Positions 8,145 to 16,671 of a stretch of 40,933 nucleotides of DNA are shown one piece after another (the stretch's first letter is position 1; each line of letters starts with the position of its first letter). A program made the position numbers and the translations under genes. The stretch lies in assembly GCA_026983735.1 (NCBI GenBank), contig JALSTN010000232.1, positions 1-40,933 on the forward strand, read 5' to 3'. The stretch is from Saprospiraceae bacterium. GTDB taxonomy: Bacteria > Bacteroidota > Bacteroidia > Chitinophagales > Saprospiraceae. The notes below the pieces were generated by a model. That model was not told where the DNA came from. It worked only from the letters and a program-made list of their open reading frames with translations, and ran no database searches.

Positions 8145-9163
8145 CGTTTCTCCTTCATTTAATACTCTACGAAAATACACATTATTCCGCTACTATACCT
8201 CTGATTTAGCTTTTTTATATGAAATGATTAATAATTTCATTAATTTTATACTACATACAGTGTTATGACTATAGTATTTATAGATAAAATTATTCGTGAC
8301 AAAAGAGTATCTTTTGCATTACTTTCTATTTATTAGAACAGTTTTAGCTATGAAATGGTCTATTTAACGGTTAAGACGCATCTTTCTTTCCGTATGAAAT
8401 TGCGGAAAAATAGCAATCATTATAGCGATAAAAATAATAAAAACAACCATAAGATGTATTTTTTTACTATCCAACTACAAAATATATGCCAACAATAAAT
8501 AATTTATAAATATCTATATATTAATTATTTAAATAAGTAATATTCTAATAAAAATAAATCCTATAACTAGATAACAGGTAGTTCGGTACCCTCGAAGAAA
8601 GGTTCTCAAAGTCCGGCTGATAAGTTTAAAAAAGTACAATCCTATTGTTTAGTCTGTTGTCAATGCTTGATTCCTTTGTAACAGCTACAATAGAATTAAT
8701 CCTGGCGCTTATCAACATTAGAAATGCAATGAACCTAGTTTTTTCAATGCCCCCTTAATAATAAGTGAATTATAAAATTTTTTTTCTCTTTATTATTATT
8801 AGTCGTGTGAATACGTGGAAAAAAATATTACGATATTATTTATTATTAAGTTATTCACTTCTTAAATGATAATATACAATATTGATTTCGATATTAATCA
8901 TTGATTTTGTGGTTATTATATTTTACTCACTGTTTTACAGTTAATGTGAATAACAAATTAACTGAATAAAAATGATGTGATGCTGTTCTGAAATACTTGT
9001 TAGAAAGAGGATAGTTTACTAGAAGAACAATACAATATTATTAATTTTTATAATACAATAAATTATTATTAAACTTTATTCACATTTTTCAATAGTTTTT
9101 AACTTTAATTATGCATGAAAACAGTGAATAAGTAAAAGTATTAGCTGTTTATTATTAGATATC
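8145..9163. other. 1-kb AT-rich gene-free region with DnaA-box-like cluster, candidate oriC
   Basis: No convincing ORF or RNA gene is visible. Between 8806 and 9131 there are five copies of a 9-mer close to the DnaA box TTATCCACA: GTATTCACA (minus, 8806-8814), TTATTCACT (plus, 8851-8859), TTATTCACA (minus, 8945-8953), TTATTCACA (plus, 9076-9084) and TTATTCACT (minus, 9123-9131). ACTGAATAA at 8961-8969 is a weaker sixth. Very AT-rich runs lie between and beside them. The flanking genes are transcribed away on both sides. A short stretch at about 8570-8745 is visibly richer in G and C and is unexplained; it could hold a small RNA or a decayed gene. Confidence 0.5.
8223..8241. repeat. Short inverted repeat upstream of the S24 repressor
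   Basis: AATGA and TCATT are inverted across 9 AT bases, inside GAAATGATTAATAATTTCATT. It lies about 80 bases upstream of the repressor start and might be an autoregulatory operator. In such AT-rich DNA it may equally be chance. Confidence 0.2.
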
Positions 9164-9171
9164 TATATTTG
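9164..9171 (+). promoter_or_regulatory. Candidate -7 element for the dtd operon
   Basis: TATATTTG is an exact TAnnTTTG match, 28 bases before the dtd ATG. No perfect -33 TTTG is present. It would drive the long rightward run that starts at dtd. Confidence 0.45.
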
Positions 9172-9199
9172 CAGATTATTTATAATGTTAATAACTTTT

Positions 9200-9652
9200 A
9201 TGAGAGTCGTACTACAGCGTGTTCTTTCAGCTTCTGTTACAGTAGAAGAACAAATTATTGCAAAGATAGGTAGAGGTCTATTACTCTTTGTTGGTATTGA
9301 GACGGAAGATAATGAATCAGATGTACAATGGCTGGTTAAAAAGATCATAAATATGCGTATTTTCTCAGATCAACAACAAAAAATGAACTTATCTGTCCAA
9401 GACATCCAGGGAGAAATTTTGGTAGTTAGCCAGTTCACTTTGCATGCATCTACCAAAAAAGGAAATCGCCCGTCCTACATAAAATCTGCAAAACCCGATA
9501 TTTCTTTACCTTTATATCACCATTTCATACTGGAGATCAATAAAAATATTAATTCAGAGGTACAAAATGGAAAATTTGGTGCCAATATGCAAGTGGAGTT
9601 AGTAAATGATGGTCCTGTTACGATTATAATAGATAGTAAAAACAAAGAGTAA
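9200..9652 (+). CDS. dtd: D-aminoacyl-tRNA deacylase
   Basis: A 150-residue cytosolic homodimeric enzyme that removes D-amino acids, and glycine mischarged on tRNA-Ala, from tRNAs. The family start MRVVLQRV is at the ATG at 9200; an upstream in-frame ATG at 9185 adds only MLITF. Diagnostic motifs are SQFTL (VVSQFTLHAST), the substrate-pocket loop KGNRPSY, and GPVT near the C-terminus (NDGPVTIII). Length is normal. It opens the rightward gene run, with the next gene 11 bases downstream. Confidence 0.93.
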   Translation: MRVVLQRVLSASVTVEEQIIAKIGRGLLLFVGIETEDNESDVQWLVKKIINMRIFSDQQQKMNLSVQDIQGEILVVSQFTLHASTKKGNRPSYIKSAKPDISLPLYHHFILEINKNINSEVQNGKFGANMQVELVNDGPVTIIIDSKNKE

Positions 9653-9663
9653 CTACTAAAAAT

Positions 9664-10011
9664 ATGAGCTTAAAGAAAGTACAAGAGCAAGTTGACGAGT
9701 GGATACATACGATAGGTGTGCGATATTATGATCCGTTGACCAATGCCGCTATACTGTCGGAAGAAACGGGTGAAGTTACAGGACTTTTGGCGAGAATTTA
9801 CGGTGAACAATCCTTCAAAGAGGCTTCAATAACTGAAGAAGTAGCCAAACAAAGGTTAGGAGAAGAGCTAGCTGATGTACTATTCGTTGTAGCTTGCCTG
9901 GCAAACCAAACAGGAATAGATTTGGATAATGCCTTTACAAAAAAAATGGAGAAAAGGACAAAACGAGATAAAACACGTCATATCAACAACCCTAAACTAT
10001 ATGGAAAGTAG
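9664..10011 (+). CDS. MazG-like nucleotide pyrophosphohydrolase
   Basis: A 115-residue all-alpha protein with the Mg-binding MazG signature: EETGE at residues 33-37, then EELAD with the ExxD pair at about residues 68 and 71. The family hydrolyses (d)NTPs, often non-canonical ones, to the monophosphate and pyrophosphate. A C-terminal KKMEKRTKRDKTRH tail is typical of the short single-domain members. It starts 11 bases after dtd, and its last 11 bases overlap the following phosphatase gene. Housecleaning of nucleotides fits the neighbour dtd, a tRNA quality-control enzyme. Confidence 0.88.
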   Translation: MSLKKVQEQVDEWIHTIGVRYYDPLTNAAILSEETGEVTGLLARIYGEQSFKEASITEEVAKQRLGEELADVLFVVACLANQTGIDLDNAFTKKMEKRTKRDKTRHINNPKLYGK

Positions 10012-11245
10012 CAAAGCAATCATAGAGAAATTGCAAAATGAGGTTAGCCTCAAGCACATTTTGTTAAGGAATTTACTTTCCATTACACATGCAATTAATG
10101 AGAATAAGTCAGCAGATGAGTTATTTAAGATGTATAAGACTTTTTTGCATTGGGTCATGAAAGTGAAAAAGATGGCGCTATTCATTATCCAAGAGGATCG
10201 ATGGTCATGTGTTACTACGATAGACTGGGAAAACATCCAAGAAGAACAAATTAAAATAGAAAACTTTATTAAAGAGGCCAAAATTGAAAGAAGATATAAT
10301 ATCAAAGAAGACGATCCATCCTTTCTAGAGGGAATAGATGTTATTATAAGTGTTTGGCACAAACAAATTCCATTGGCCTATACCTTGGTAGGTGGTATTG
10401 GTTTTGATAAAGACACTCCGGATAAATACGATTTTATTAGTACCATTACCAATATTATTGCAGTCGCTATAGAGAATAAACGCTTGTTTAAGGAGCAGTT
10501 GAAAAGAGAATCCATTCGGCAAGAGATGAGATTGGCTGAGCAAGTTCAACAAATGCTTATCCCTGACCATTTGCCAAATAATTCTGTATTTGCATTGGAT
10601 AGTTTATATATACCTCACGATGGGATTGGTGGAGATTATTTTGACTATATCCCCTTTTCTGATACCCGTTTTTCTATTTGTATGGCAGATGTATCCGGAA
10701 AAGGAATATCAGCAGCGTTATTAATGGCCAATTTTCAAGCAATTATCCGCAGTTTAATCAGACATTACAGAGATTTGGGTACCTTTATCATTGCTTTGAA
10801 TGAGTCTATTCGTAGAATCACCAAGAGTGAAAAATACATAACATTCTTTATAGCAGATGTTGATTTAGAAAAGAAAACCATTAAATATATCAATGCGGGA
10901 CATTATCCTCCGAAGCTCTATCACAAGGGTAATATAACCTCTTTAACCGAAGGATGTACCATCATTGGTTTTTTTGATGATGTAGGAGAAGTTCAAGAAG
11001 GAGAAGTCCAGTTGGAGGAAGACATGTTATTGCTTACTTTTACGGATGGATTAACAGATATTCTAAATGATAACAAAGAGATGATCCCGGAGTCATTATT
11101 AGATGAAGTACTGATACAAAATGCTCATCTGGATGTAATAGCATTTAATCACAAGTTGAAAGAAGTATTAGATCAGTACCGCGGCATGCAATCTTTTCCG
11201 GATGACATTGCAGTATTAAGTATGAAATACTATGGCAAGAAATAA
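10001..11245 (+). CDS. GAF-linked PP2C (SpoIIE/RsbU-type) serine phosphatase
   Basis: A 414-residue protein. Residues about 40-175 look like a GAF-type sensor, then a helical linker (RQEMRLAEQVQQMLIP), then a PPM/SpoIIE phosphatase. Metal-binding and core motifs are present: GGDYFDY, MADVSGKGISAALLMAN, NAGHYPP, FTDGLTD and PDDIAVLSM. RsbU-like enzymes dephosphorylate anti-anti-sigma factors or similar partners in stress signalling. No partner kinase or STAS protein is in the window. The ATG at 10001 was chosen because the longer frame from 9929 would lie mostly inside the MazG-like gene. It overlaps the next gene by 14 bases. Confidence 0.88.
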   Translation: MESSKAIIEKLQNEVSLKHILLRNLLSITHAINENKSADELFKMYKTFLHWVMKVKKMALFIIQEDRWSCVTTIDWENIQEEQIKIENFIKEAKIERRYNIKEDDPSFLEGIDVIISVWHKQIPLAYTLVGGIGFDKDTPDKYDFISTITNIIAVAIENKRLFKEQLKRESIRQEMRLAEQVQQMLIPDHLPNNSVFALDSLYIPHDGIGGDYFDYIPFSDTRFSICMADVSGKGISAALLMANFQAIIRSLIRHYRDLGTFIIALNESIRRITKSEKYITFFIADVDLEKKTIKYINAGHYPPKLYHKGNITSLTEGCTIIGFFDDVGEVQEGEVQLEEDMLLLTFTDGLTDILNDNKEMIPESLLDEVLIQNAHLDVIAFNHKLKEVLDQYRGMQSFPDDIAVLSMKYYGKK

Positions 11246-12029
11246 AAAAAATCAAAATACTGCAGCAATCCTCGCATTATTAGGTGGTGCCATTGGTTTG
11301 CATTGGTTCTACTTGAGAAAGACGTTTTTAGGTTTGTTTTATATTTTTCTTTTGGTAAAGTTCGCTGACACAACTTTTTTCGGTTTACCTGTGGTAATTT
11401 TGATTTCGTTGATTAATGCTGTTAAATTTTTCAACATGGATCCGGATCGTTTTGACCGAAAGTACAACCGATCTTGGCTGAAAAGACAAAAAGCCAAAAG
11501 ACGATATCCTTCTCCCACCGAACCCACTTCTGCAAAAAAACAAAAAACACGAAGACCGAAGATAAAAAAATCATCCTCAAAACGCAAAAGTACAGTTAAT
11601 AAATACTTGAAACAAGCGAAAGCTGCTTATGATAAAATGGATTTGCTTGAAGCAGAAAAAGGGTTCTTAAAAGCTATGAGTGCAGATAGTTCGAATGCAG
11701 ATGCTCCGTATTATTTGGCTTGTATTTATTCTGTTTGGGAAGATAAGGATCGAGCCTTTGAGTATTTGGAACGGGCTGTTAAGAATGGGTTAAAGCAAGT
11801 GACTAAAATAAGTAATGAAGAAAAACTAGCGTTCTTAAGGATACAAGAAGAGTATCAAGAATTTGTAGATAATAATTATCGTCGAATAAGTCCGCAAGAA
11901 TTACCAAAAGAAGAGCACTCTTATGTGGAACAATTGTTGAAGTTAAAAGCGTTAAGAGAACAAGGTAAAATAGAGGAAACAGTCTATCGAAAGGAAGTTG
12001 ATAAATTGAAAAATAATTATGGAAATTAG
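11232..12029 (+). CDS. TM2-TPR-SHOCT membrane protein
   Basis: Residues about 8-70 are a TM2 domain: two membrane helices around GGAIGLHWFYLRKTFLGLFYIF and a second helix ending INAVKF. A strongly basic stretch rich in Lys, Arg and Ser follows (about 75-125). Then comes a TPR-like helical pair (KYLKQAKAAYDKMDLLEAEK, DAPYYLACIYSVWEDKDRAF). The C-terminus, LLKLKALREQGKIEETVYRKEVDKL, fits a SHOCT helical hairpin. The combination suggests an inner-membrane scaffold with a cytosolic protein-binding arm. The gene overlaps the phosphatase upstream and the CBS gene downstream, so a shared process is likely. The basic linker could bind RNA, DNA or acidic lipids; this is inference. Confidence 0.7.
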   Translation: MARNKKNQNTAAILALLGGAIGLHWFYLRKTFLGLFYIFLLVKFADTTFFGLPVVILISLINAVKFFNMDPDRFDRKYNRSWLKRQKAKRRYPSPTEPTSAKKQKTRRPKIKKSSSKRKSTVNKYLKQAKAAYDKMDLLEAEKGFLKAMSADSSNADAPYYLACIYSVWEDKDRAFEYLERAVKNGLKQVTKISNEEKLAFLRIQEEYQEFVDNNYRRISPQELPKEEHSYVEQLLKLKALREQGKIEETVYRKEVDKLKNNYGN

Positions 12030-12690
12030 ACAACTAATAGACAAAAACATTCACCCCCTTGCCGATACGCAAACCGTACGTGAGGCTTTATTGGCTTTTG
12101 AGAACCAAAAGTATGATATTTTACCGGTCATCGATCAATATCAAAATTATATTGGCCTCCTTCGCAAAGAGGATATTTTGTCAAGGGAAGCATCTTTGAC
12201 CCTTAATTCTAATACAAAGCTATTACACACTTCAAATTCTGATGTTATTCATGTTGATGAACATTTTTACGAACTCATTAGCAAGTTATATGAGTTGAAT
12301 TCTCCTATTGTTCCTGTTGTCGATAAGGATGAAACCTTCTTGGGAGTTGTTACTACAGAGCGATTGATGTATATGTTTTCAGCGAGTTTCTCTTTTGTAG
12401 AACCCGGCAGTATCCTCACACTTTATATCCCCAGAACAGATTATAGCTTAGCAGAAATAGCACAAATAGTAGAATCTGAAGGAGGTGCTATTCTCTCTTC
12501 TATAATACACAATAGTGAAGTTCCTGAAGCGGTCTATGTCACCTTAAAAATAAATCTTAATAATCTTTCGTCGATTATTCAATCCTTCGAAAGACATGGG
12601 TATAAAGTTAAATCCAGATTCTCTGAAAGAGAATACCAAGATGTTTTAAAAGACAGATACGATGAATTGATGAATTTCCTCAATGTTTAG
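12019..12690 (+). CDS. CBS-pair protein with C-terminal ACT-like domain
   Basis: A 223-residue cytosolic protein. Two CBS motifs occupy about residues 1-125 (DTQTVREALLAFENQKYDILPVID and NSPIVPVVDKDETFLGVVTTERL), a module that usually binds adenine nucleotides. Residues about 133-205 (GSILTLYIPRTDYSLAEIAQ to FERHGYKVKSRF) look like an ACT-type regulatory fold. No catalytic domain is visible, so it is probably a stand-alone energy or second-messenger sensor. It overlaps the TM2 gene by 11 bases and ends 2 bases before the next frame. Confidence 0.82.
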   Translation: MEIRQLIDKNIHPLADTQTVREALLAFENQKYDILPVIDQYQNYIGLLRKEDILSREASLTLNSNTKLLHTSNSDVIHVDEHFYELISKLYELNSPIVPVVDKDETFLGVVTTERLMYMFSASFSFVEPGSILTLYIPRTDYSLAEIAQIVESEGGAILSSIIHNSEVPEAVYVTLKINLNNLSSIIQSFERHGYKVKSRFSEREYQDVLKDRYDELMNFLNV

Positions 12691-12743
12691 TCATGCACTC
12701 ATTAATCTGTATGCTACAGCATAATTTCCTTTGTATAGAGAGC

Positions 12744-14165
12744 ATGTCGAATAGAGGGTTTGCGTACATTATTTGTTTTTTTTTAGTATTGGGATCAGTA
12801 CGCGGGCAGTCAAATGCATCGTATGTCAAGGTACAATCCATCCACATATCTGGAAATTATCACACCAAACCATGGATCATCCAATATGAGATTCCTTTTA
12901 AAGAAGGGGATGCATTATCTATTGACGAGATACCGGAACTTACCCGTAAGACTCGGGAAAATCTCATTAATATGCGCTTATTTAGTAAGGTATCTATCCA
13001 AAATGAACGAGAAGGCCAATACATACGATTTCAAATAGAAGTTCGGGAGTTATGGTATTTATATCCTGGACTTATTTTTGAATTGGCCGATAGAAACATC
13101 AATACCTGGTGGCAGGAGCAAAATCACAGTCTTAGTCGTGTTAACTACGGTATCCAACTCCAATACGACAACGCTTCAGGAAGAAATGATTATTTAAAAC
13201 TCGTAGCGCATACCGGATATACCAATAAAATCCAACTCACTTATGAAATGCCTCGATTATACAAGTTTCATCACTGGGGATATGGTATTGATATATTTCA
13301 GCGAACCCAAAAGGAAATTGGTTATCGCACTTATCTCAATAAAACGTTGTTTTATCGAAGTGACAAGGTATTACTCAAAAGACAACGTTTTGAGAGTTTT
13401 ATAACCTATAGGCCGGACCAGAATCGACAACTTCGCTTGAAAGCTGGATGGCAGGGAAACTATATAAACCCTTTTGTTGTAAGAAGATTGAATGCCAACT
13501 ATTTCATACCTAACCAAACACAACAGCGATTCTTTATGATAGAGATATATGCTAAAATGTCCTTTTTAGATAGGGAAGTATATCCTACCAAGGGTTTTAG
13601 CTTGGCTTCCTTTCTAAGAAAGGAAGGACTGGGTATTTATCGCGATCTCAATGTGAATTATCTCAATATATTATGGAAAGTATATGCTTCATCAACGGAT
13701 GGGAAATGGAGTGTGGGAAATGTCAGTAGAGTACAAAAATTGGTTTATCCATCGAATAAAATGTCAGAGCCTCTTCCTTTTTACAATAGATCCTTTATCG
13801 GTTATTCTGACGACCAATTGAGAGGATATGAGCTGTATGTTATGGATGGGCCGCAGTATTTTTATACGAAGAACCATATAAAGTTCCGTTTGTTACACAC
13901 CCAGTTATCTCTATACCAACGTGGGGAGTCTATTTTTCAGGCTTTTCGGTCTATTCCGATGGAGCTCTATCTTATTTTTCAGGTCGATGCCGGGATAATA
14001 CAGGGATACAATCAAGATAACAATATGTTGAATGATCGTTGGATAATAGGAGGAGGCCCGGGGTTACATTTGGTTACTTTCAATCGATTCGTGTATAAGT
14101 TGGAGTGGAGTGTTAATCATTTAGGGGAGGGGGGACTTTTTTTTCATATCAATCGAAAATATTAA
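12744..14165 (+). CDS. POTRA-containing BamA/TamA-like outer-membrane protein
   Basis: The start at 12744 gives a clear signal peptide (MSNRGFAYIICFFLVLGSVRGQ); a longer frame opens at 12693. One POTRA-like domain follows (VQSIHISGNYHTKPWIIQYE, then KTRENLINMRLFSKVSIQN). The remainder is a beta-barrel of the Omp85 surface-antigen type, with the region YPTKGFSLASFLRKEGLG, a closing GGGPGLHLVTFNRF and an aromatic C-terminal residue (NRKY). At about 470 residues it is shorter than BamA, which has five POTRA domains. It is more likely an accessory Omp85 member than the essential BamA. It ends 5 bases before the thioredoxin-like gene. Confidence 0.78.
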   Translation: MSNRGFAYIICFFLVLGSVRGQSNASYVKVQSIHISGNYHTKPWIIQYEIPFKEGDALSIDEIPELTRKTRENLINMRLFSKVSIQNEREGQYIRFQIEVRELWYLYPGLIFELADRNINTWWQEQNHSLSRVNYGIQLQYDNASGRNDYLKLVAHTGYTNKIQLTYEMPRLYKFHHWGYGIDIFQRTQKEIGYRTYLNKTLFYRSDKVLLKRQRFESFITYRPDQNRQLRLKAGWQGNYINPFVVRRLNANYFIPNQTQQRFFMIEIYAKMSFLDREVYPTKGFSLASFLRKEGLGIYRDLNVNYLNILWKVYASSTDGKWSVGNVSRVQKLVYPSNKMSEPLPFYNRSFIGYSDDQLRGYELYVMDGPQYFYTKNHIKFRLLHTQLSLYQRGESIFQAFRSIPMELYLIFQVDAGIIQGYNQDNNMLNDRWIIGGGPGLHLVTFNRFVYKLEWSVNHLGEGGLFFHINRKY

Positions 14166-14170
14166 TTGGA

Positions 14171-14494
14171 ATGATACAGGAGCCACAAGAACTGATGGAG
14201 ATTATTAAAACGGAGCCCGCAGTGTTAATTTACTTTTCACATGCAGCCTGCAATGTTTGTAAAGTATTAAAACCCAAGATAAAAAGTCTTTTGGAAGAAG
14301 ATTTTGACCAAATAAAGATGGTATATGTTGATACGGTCTTGCATCCCGAAATACCTGCCCAAATGAGCATTTTCACGGTTCCTACTATCGTCGTTTTTTT
14401 AGAGGGAAAAGTGTATTTTAAATGGAGTCGAAACATCAGTATCCAACAGATCAAAAGAGAATTGGGTAGACCCTACCAAATGTTGTTTTCTTAA
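14171..14494 (+). CDS. Thioredoxin-family protein
   Basis: A 107-residue cytosolic thioredoxin fold. The redox site is CNVC at residues 27-30 (SHAACNVCK) rather than the classical CGPC. The cis-proline loop is TVPTIVVF. There is no signal peptide. It is likely a small thiol-disulfide reductase or a thiol-based accessory factor. It starts 5 bases after the Omp85-like gene and is followed by the metal-cluster YkgJ gene, so a role in thiol or metal homeostasis is possible but unproven. Confidence 0.85.
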   Translation: MIQEPQELMEIIKTEPAVLIYFSHAACNVCKVLKPKIKSLLEEDFDQIKMVYVDTVLHPEIPAQMSIFTVPTIVVFLEGKVYFKWSRNISIQQIKRELGRPYQMLFS

Positions 14495-14524
14495 TCATTT
14501 ATTACCGCTAATTGGAGTATCGAA

Positions 14525-15025
14525 ATGAACAGTATTCACCCGACGTATAGAAAATGGATCGAGGCTGCCAAGAGTGAACGAAAAAGCATTCGCAAGGCCT
14601 TGAAACGCATCGCACAAAGACCCCCCAAAAACATAGATCATATGTTTCAACAAAAGCATTCTGAGGCATTTGAACAGGTAGATTGTCTCGAGTGTGCTAA
14701 CTGTTGTAAGACGACTTCTCCTATTTTTAGAGATCGCGATATAGACCGCCTGAGTACACATCTCGGCATCCGTCCTTCTGCCTTTATAGACCGATACCTT
14801 GAGATGGATGGAGATTCAGACTATGTCTTACAAACATCACCGTGTGTTTTTTTGGAGTCCGATAATACATGCAGCGTTTATGAGTATCGACCTAAAGCGT
14901 GTAGAGAATATCCTCATACAGACAGAAAAAAAATTACCCAATTATTTAGATTGACAGCGGTAAATACGGAGATATGCCCTGCTGCGTATAGGATTGTTAA
15001 AGCGGTAATAGATGAAGTTTTATGA
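14525..15025 (+). CDS. YkgJ-family cysteine-cluster protein
   Basis: A 166-residue protein with the family signature CxxCxxCC at residues 54-61 (CLECANCC). Further cysteines follow in SPCVFLESDNTCSVYEYRPKACREYP and in NTEICPAAYR. This pattern is annotated as a zinc- or iron-chelating, possibly Fe-S, domain of unknown function. The N-terminus is helical and basic. It is the last gene of the rightward run; its stop is only 4 bases from the end of the opposing PepSY gene. Confidence 0.85.
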   Translation: MNSIHPTYRKWIEAAKSERKSIRKALKRIAQRPPKNIDHMFQQKHSEAFEQVDCLECANCCKTTSPIFRDRDIDRLSTHLGIRPSAFIDRYLEMDGDSDYVLQTSPCVFLESDNTCSVYEYRPKACREYPHTDRKKITQLFRLTAVNTEICPAAYRIVKAVIDEVL

Positions 15026-15029
15026 AGGA

Positions 15030-15770
15030 TCAGAAGAGGGTATTCTTCCATTTTCTAACTGTTCTTGAACTTACCCAAAACAAGATAAATCCAGAGGTTA
15101 TCGTAAGAAGACCAAGGATAGAAAAGATTCTCAGTATAGTATTATTAATATTGTCCCGTTCATTGAAATCCATAATGTGCAGCATCCATAGAAAGTCAAA
15201 TACTTTCCATTTATCCGTGCGCACTTTTTCCAATCGGTGCTTATCTACACTTAGATAAAGCCAAACTTTTTCCGGTTGATTATAATGAATACCCCAAGCG
15301 GGTAAAGACCCGCCTCTGTAATCTAAAAAAGAAGATATGTTTTGTCGTGTTACATAGACAACAGTGTCAGGTATAACAGGATTCCGGAAATACAAACCCG
15401 CTAAGTGAAGGGCCTCAGATCGATTCATATAAGGCCGGAGCCTACCATTTTGAGCATTATACTGTACTTCAGGAATTTTATTTTTGAACTTAAGAGAATA
15501 ATACCAACCGTCATGGGAAGGAGATAATCGAACACTTTCTAAGCTATCTTTAGAAATGTTGTATTTCACAATTAAACTATCCGGAGATAGGAGTTTAAAC
15601 GGAAACTTAGGAGTTTCTATTCTTCTATTGACCAAGTGATCACCGTGAATTTCATCGATATTAGTCCAGCTAAAATAAAGACCACCCAGTGTCCACAACA
15701 AAAATTGTATTCCGATAAATATACCGAGATAACGATGCGTTCGACGAATATAGTAATGAAATGAGCGCAT
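15030..15770 (-). CDS. PepSY-associated membrane protein
   Basis: A 246-residue inner-membrane protein of the PepSY_TM type. It has an N-terminal RRTHRYLGIFIGIQFLLWTLGGLYFSW segment (about residues 9-35), a soluble middle domain, and a C-terminal membrane helix at about 215-237 followed by a basic tail. Family members are associated with iron or siderophore reduction and with peptidase regulation. The length is half that of the usual iron-uptake PepSY_TM proteins, so it is a short member. Its ATG shares one base with the TAA of the upstream glucosaminidase gene (TAATG), indicating translational coupling. Confidence 0.75.
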   Translation of the reverse strand: MRSFHYYIRRTHRYLGIFIGIQFLLWTLGGLYFSWTNIDEIHGDHLVNRRIETPKFPFKLLSPDSLIVKYNISKDSLESVRLSPSHDGWYYSLKFKNKIPEVQYNAQNGRLRPYMNRSEALHLAGLYFRNPVIPDTVVYVTRQNISSFLDYRGGSLPAWGIHYNQPEKVWLYLSVDKHRLEKVRTDKWKVFDFLWMLHIMDFNERDNINNTILRIFSILGLLTITSGFILFWVSSRTVRKWKNTLF

Positions 15771-16402
15771 TAATTTTTAAGGCCTTGTTTGCTTCCGGGA
15801 CGGTAATCATTCGGCAACTTATAAGCGGGAGGTGGGGTATTAATAACTTCTCTTTTAACGAGAGATTCCGGCATAGGGGCAAGATCGTATTGGTGGAGTT
15901 TGTGTTTTTCTATGATGCGAATCAATTTTTGAGGATAGCGTTTGTCTGTGGCATATCCGCAAGCTCTTAGTCCTCTGGCCCAGGATTTATAATCGGTTCT
16001 ATCGTACGTAAACAATCTACTATAACGAGGACGATCTCGTAAAAACTCAGAGTGATCCCGATAAGAATCTTCTACACTATCATAGATTCTAAAACAGGAT
16101 TTTCGAAGTTTGCCCCATTGATCGCGGTCGTCATCTTCCTGAAAAAAGCGAGCTCCACTCCATTCAGACTTGCATTTAATGCCAAAATGGTTATTGGCGT
16201 AAACTGCCAAGTCACTCATTCCGGCTTGAGATTCTACAAGGCCTTGAGCTAAAGTGATACTAGCCGGAATTCCCAATAAGTACATTTCTTCAATGGCAAT
16301 TTCCTTGTATTTATTGATATATCGTTCTTCCGGGGTATAATACTGACCAGACACATAAGTGTGAAGTATCAATAAAATTATTATGACAAACCAATTTTTC
16401 AT
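15770..16402 (-). CDS. GH73 glucosaminidase (peptidoglycan hydrolase)
   Basis: A 210-residue exported protein. The start at 16402 is preferred because it gives a normal signal peptide (MKNWFVIIILLILHTYVSGQ); the longer frame to 16537 has an odd extra hydrophobic N-terminus. The mature part is a glucosaminidase/FlgJ-like domain with the catalytic glutamate in ITLAQGLVESQAG, then NHFGIKC, FRIYDSVEDSYRDHSEFLRD and a GYATDKRYPQKLIRII ending. It should cut N-acetylglucosaminyl bonds in peptidoglycan in the periplasm. It is coupled to the PepSY gene. Confidence 0.85.
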   Translation of the reverse strand: MKNWFVIIILLILHTYVSGQYYTPEERYINKYKEIAIEEMYLLGIPASITLAQGLVESQAGMSDLAVYANNHFGIKCKSEWSGARFFQEDDDRDQWGKLRKSCFRIYDSVEDSYRDHSEFLRDRPRYSRLFTYDRTDYKSWARGLRACGYATDKRYPQKLIRIIEKHKLHQYDLAPMPESLVKREVINTPPPAYKLPNDYRPGSKQGLKN

Positions 16403-16419
16403 AATTAGAGGGTTTGAGG

Positions 16420-16428
16420 GTATGAAAT
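16420..16428 (-). repeat. Noncoding copy of the dispersed word ATTTCATAC
   Basis: GTATGAAAT on the plus strand, 18 bases upstream of the glucosaminidase start. It is one of two exact copies outside genes; the other is at 8392-8400. Together they show that the repeat is not a by-product of protein sequence. Confidence 0.7.
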
Positions 16429-16671
16429 GAAAATGAATTTTATTAATTATAAATTCATACAGAAAGATAATTAAAAAAAAACATGTGAAATAGTAAAGCT
16501 TTTTTATACAAGAGCAAAACCGAGTTACATAGTCCAATAATTATGCCATTTATCATAAACAGAGGGTAGTGACAAATCAGAAGGAAGTTAGAGAAAGAAA
16601 GAGCGATACATAAAAGTACGCTATATATAACCCCCAAAGTGCACTAAAGTAAGATTTCAGGGTCTATAAAG

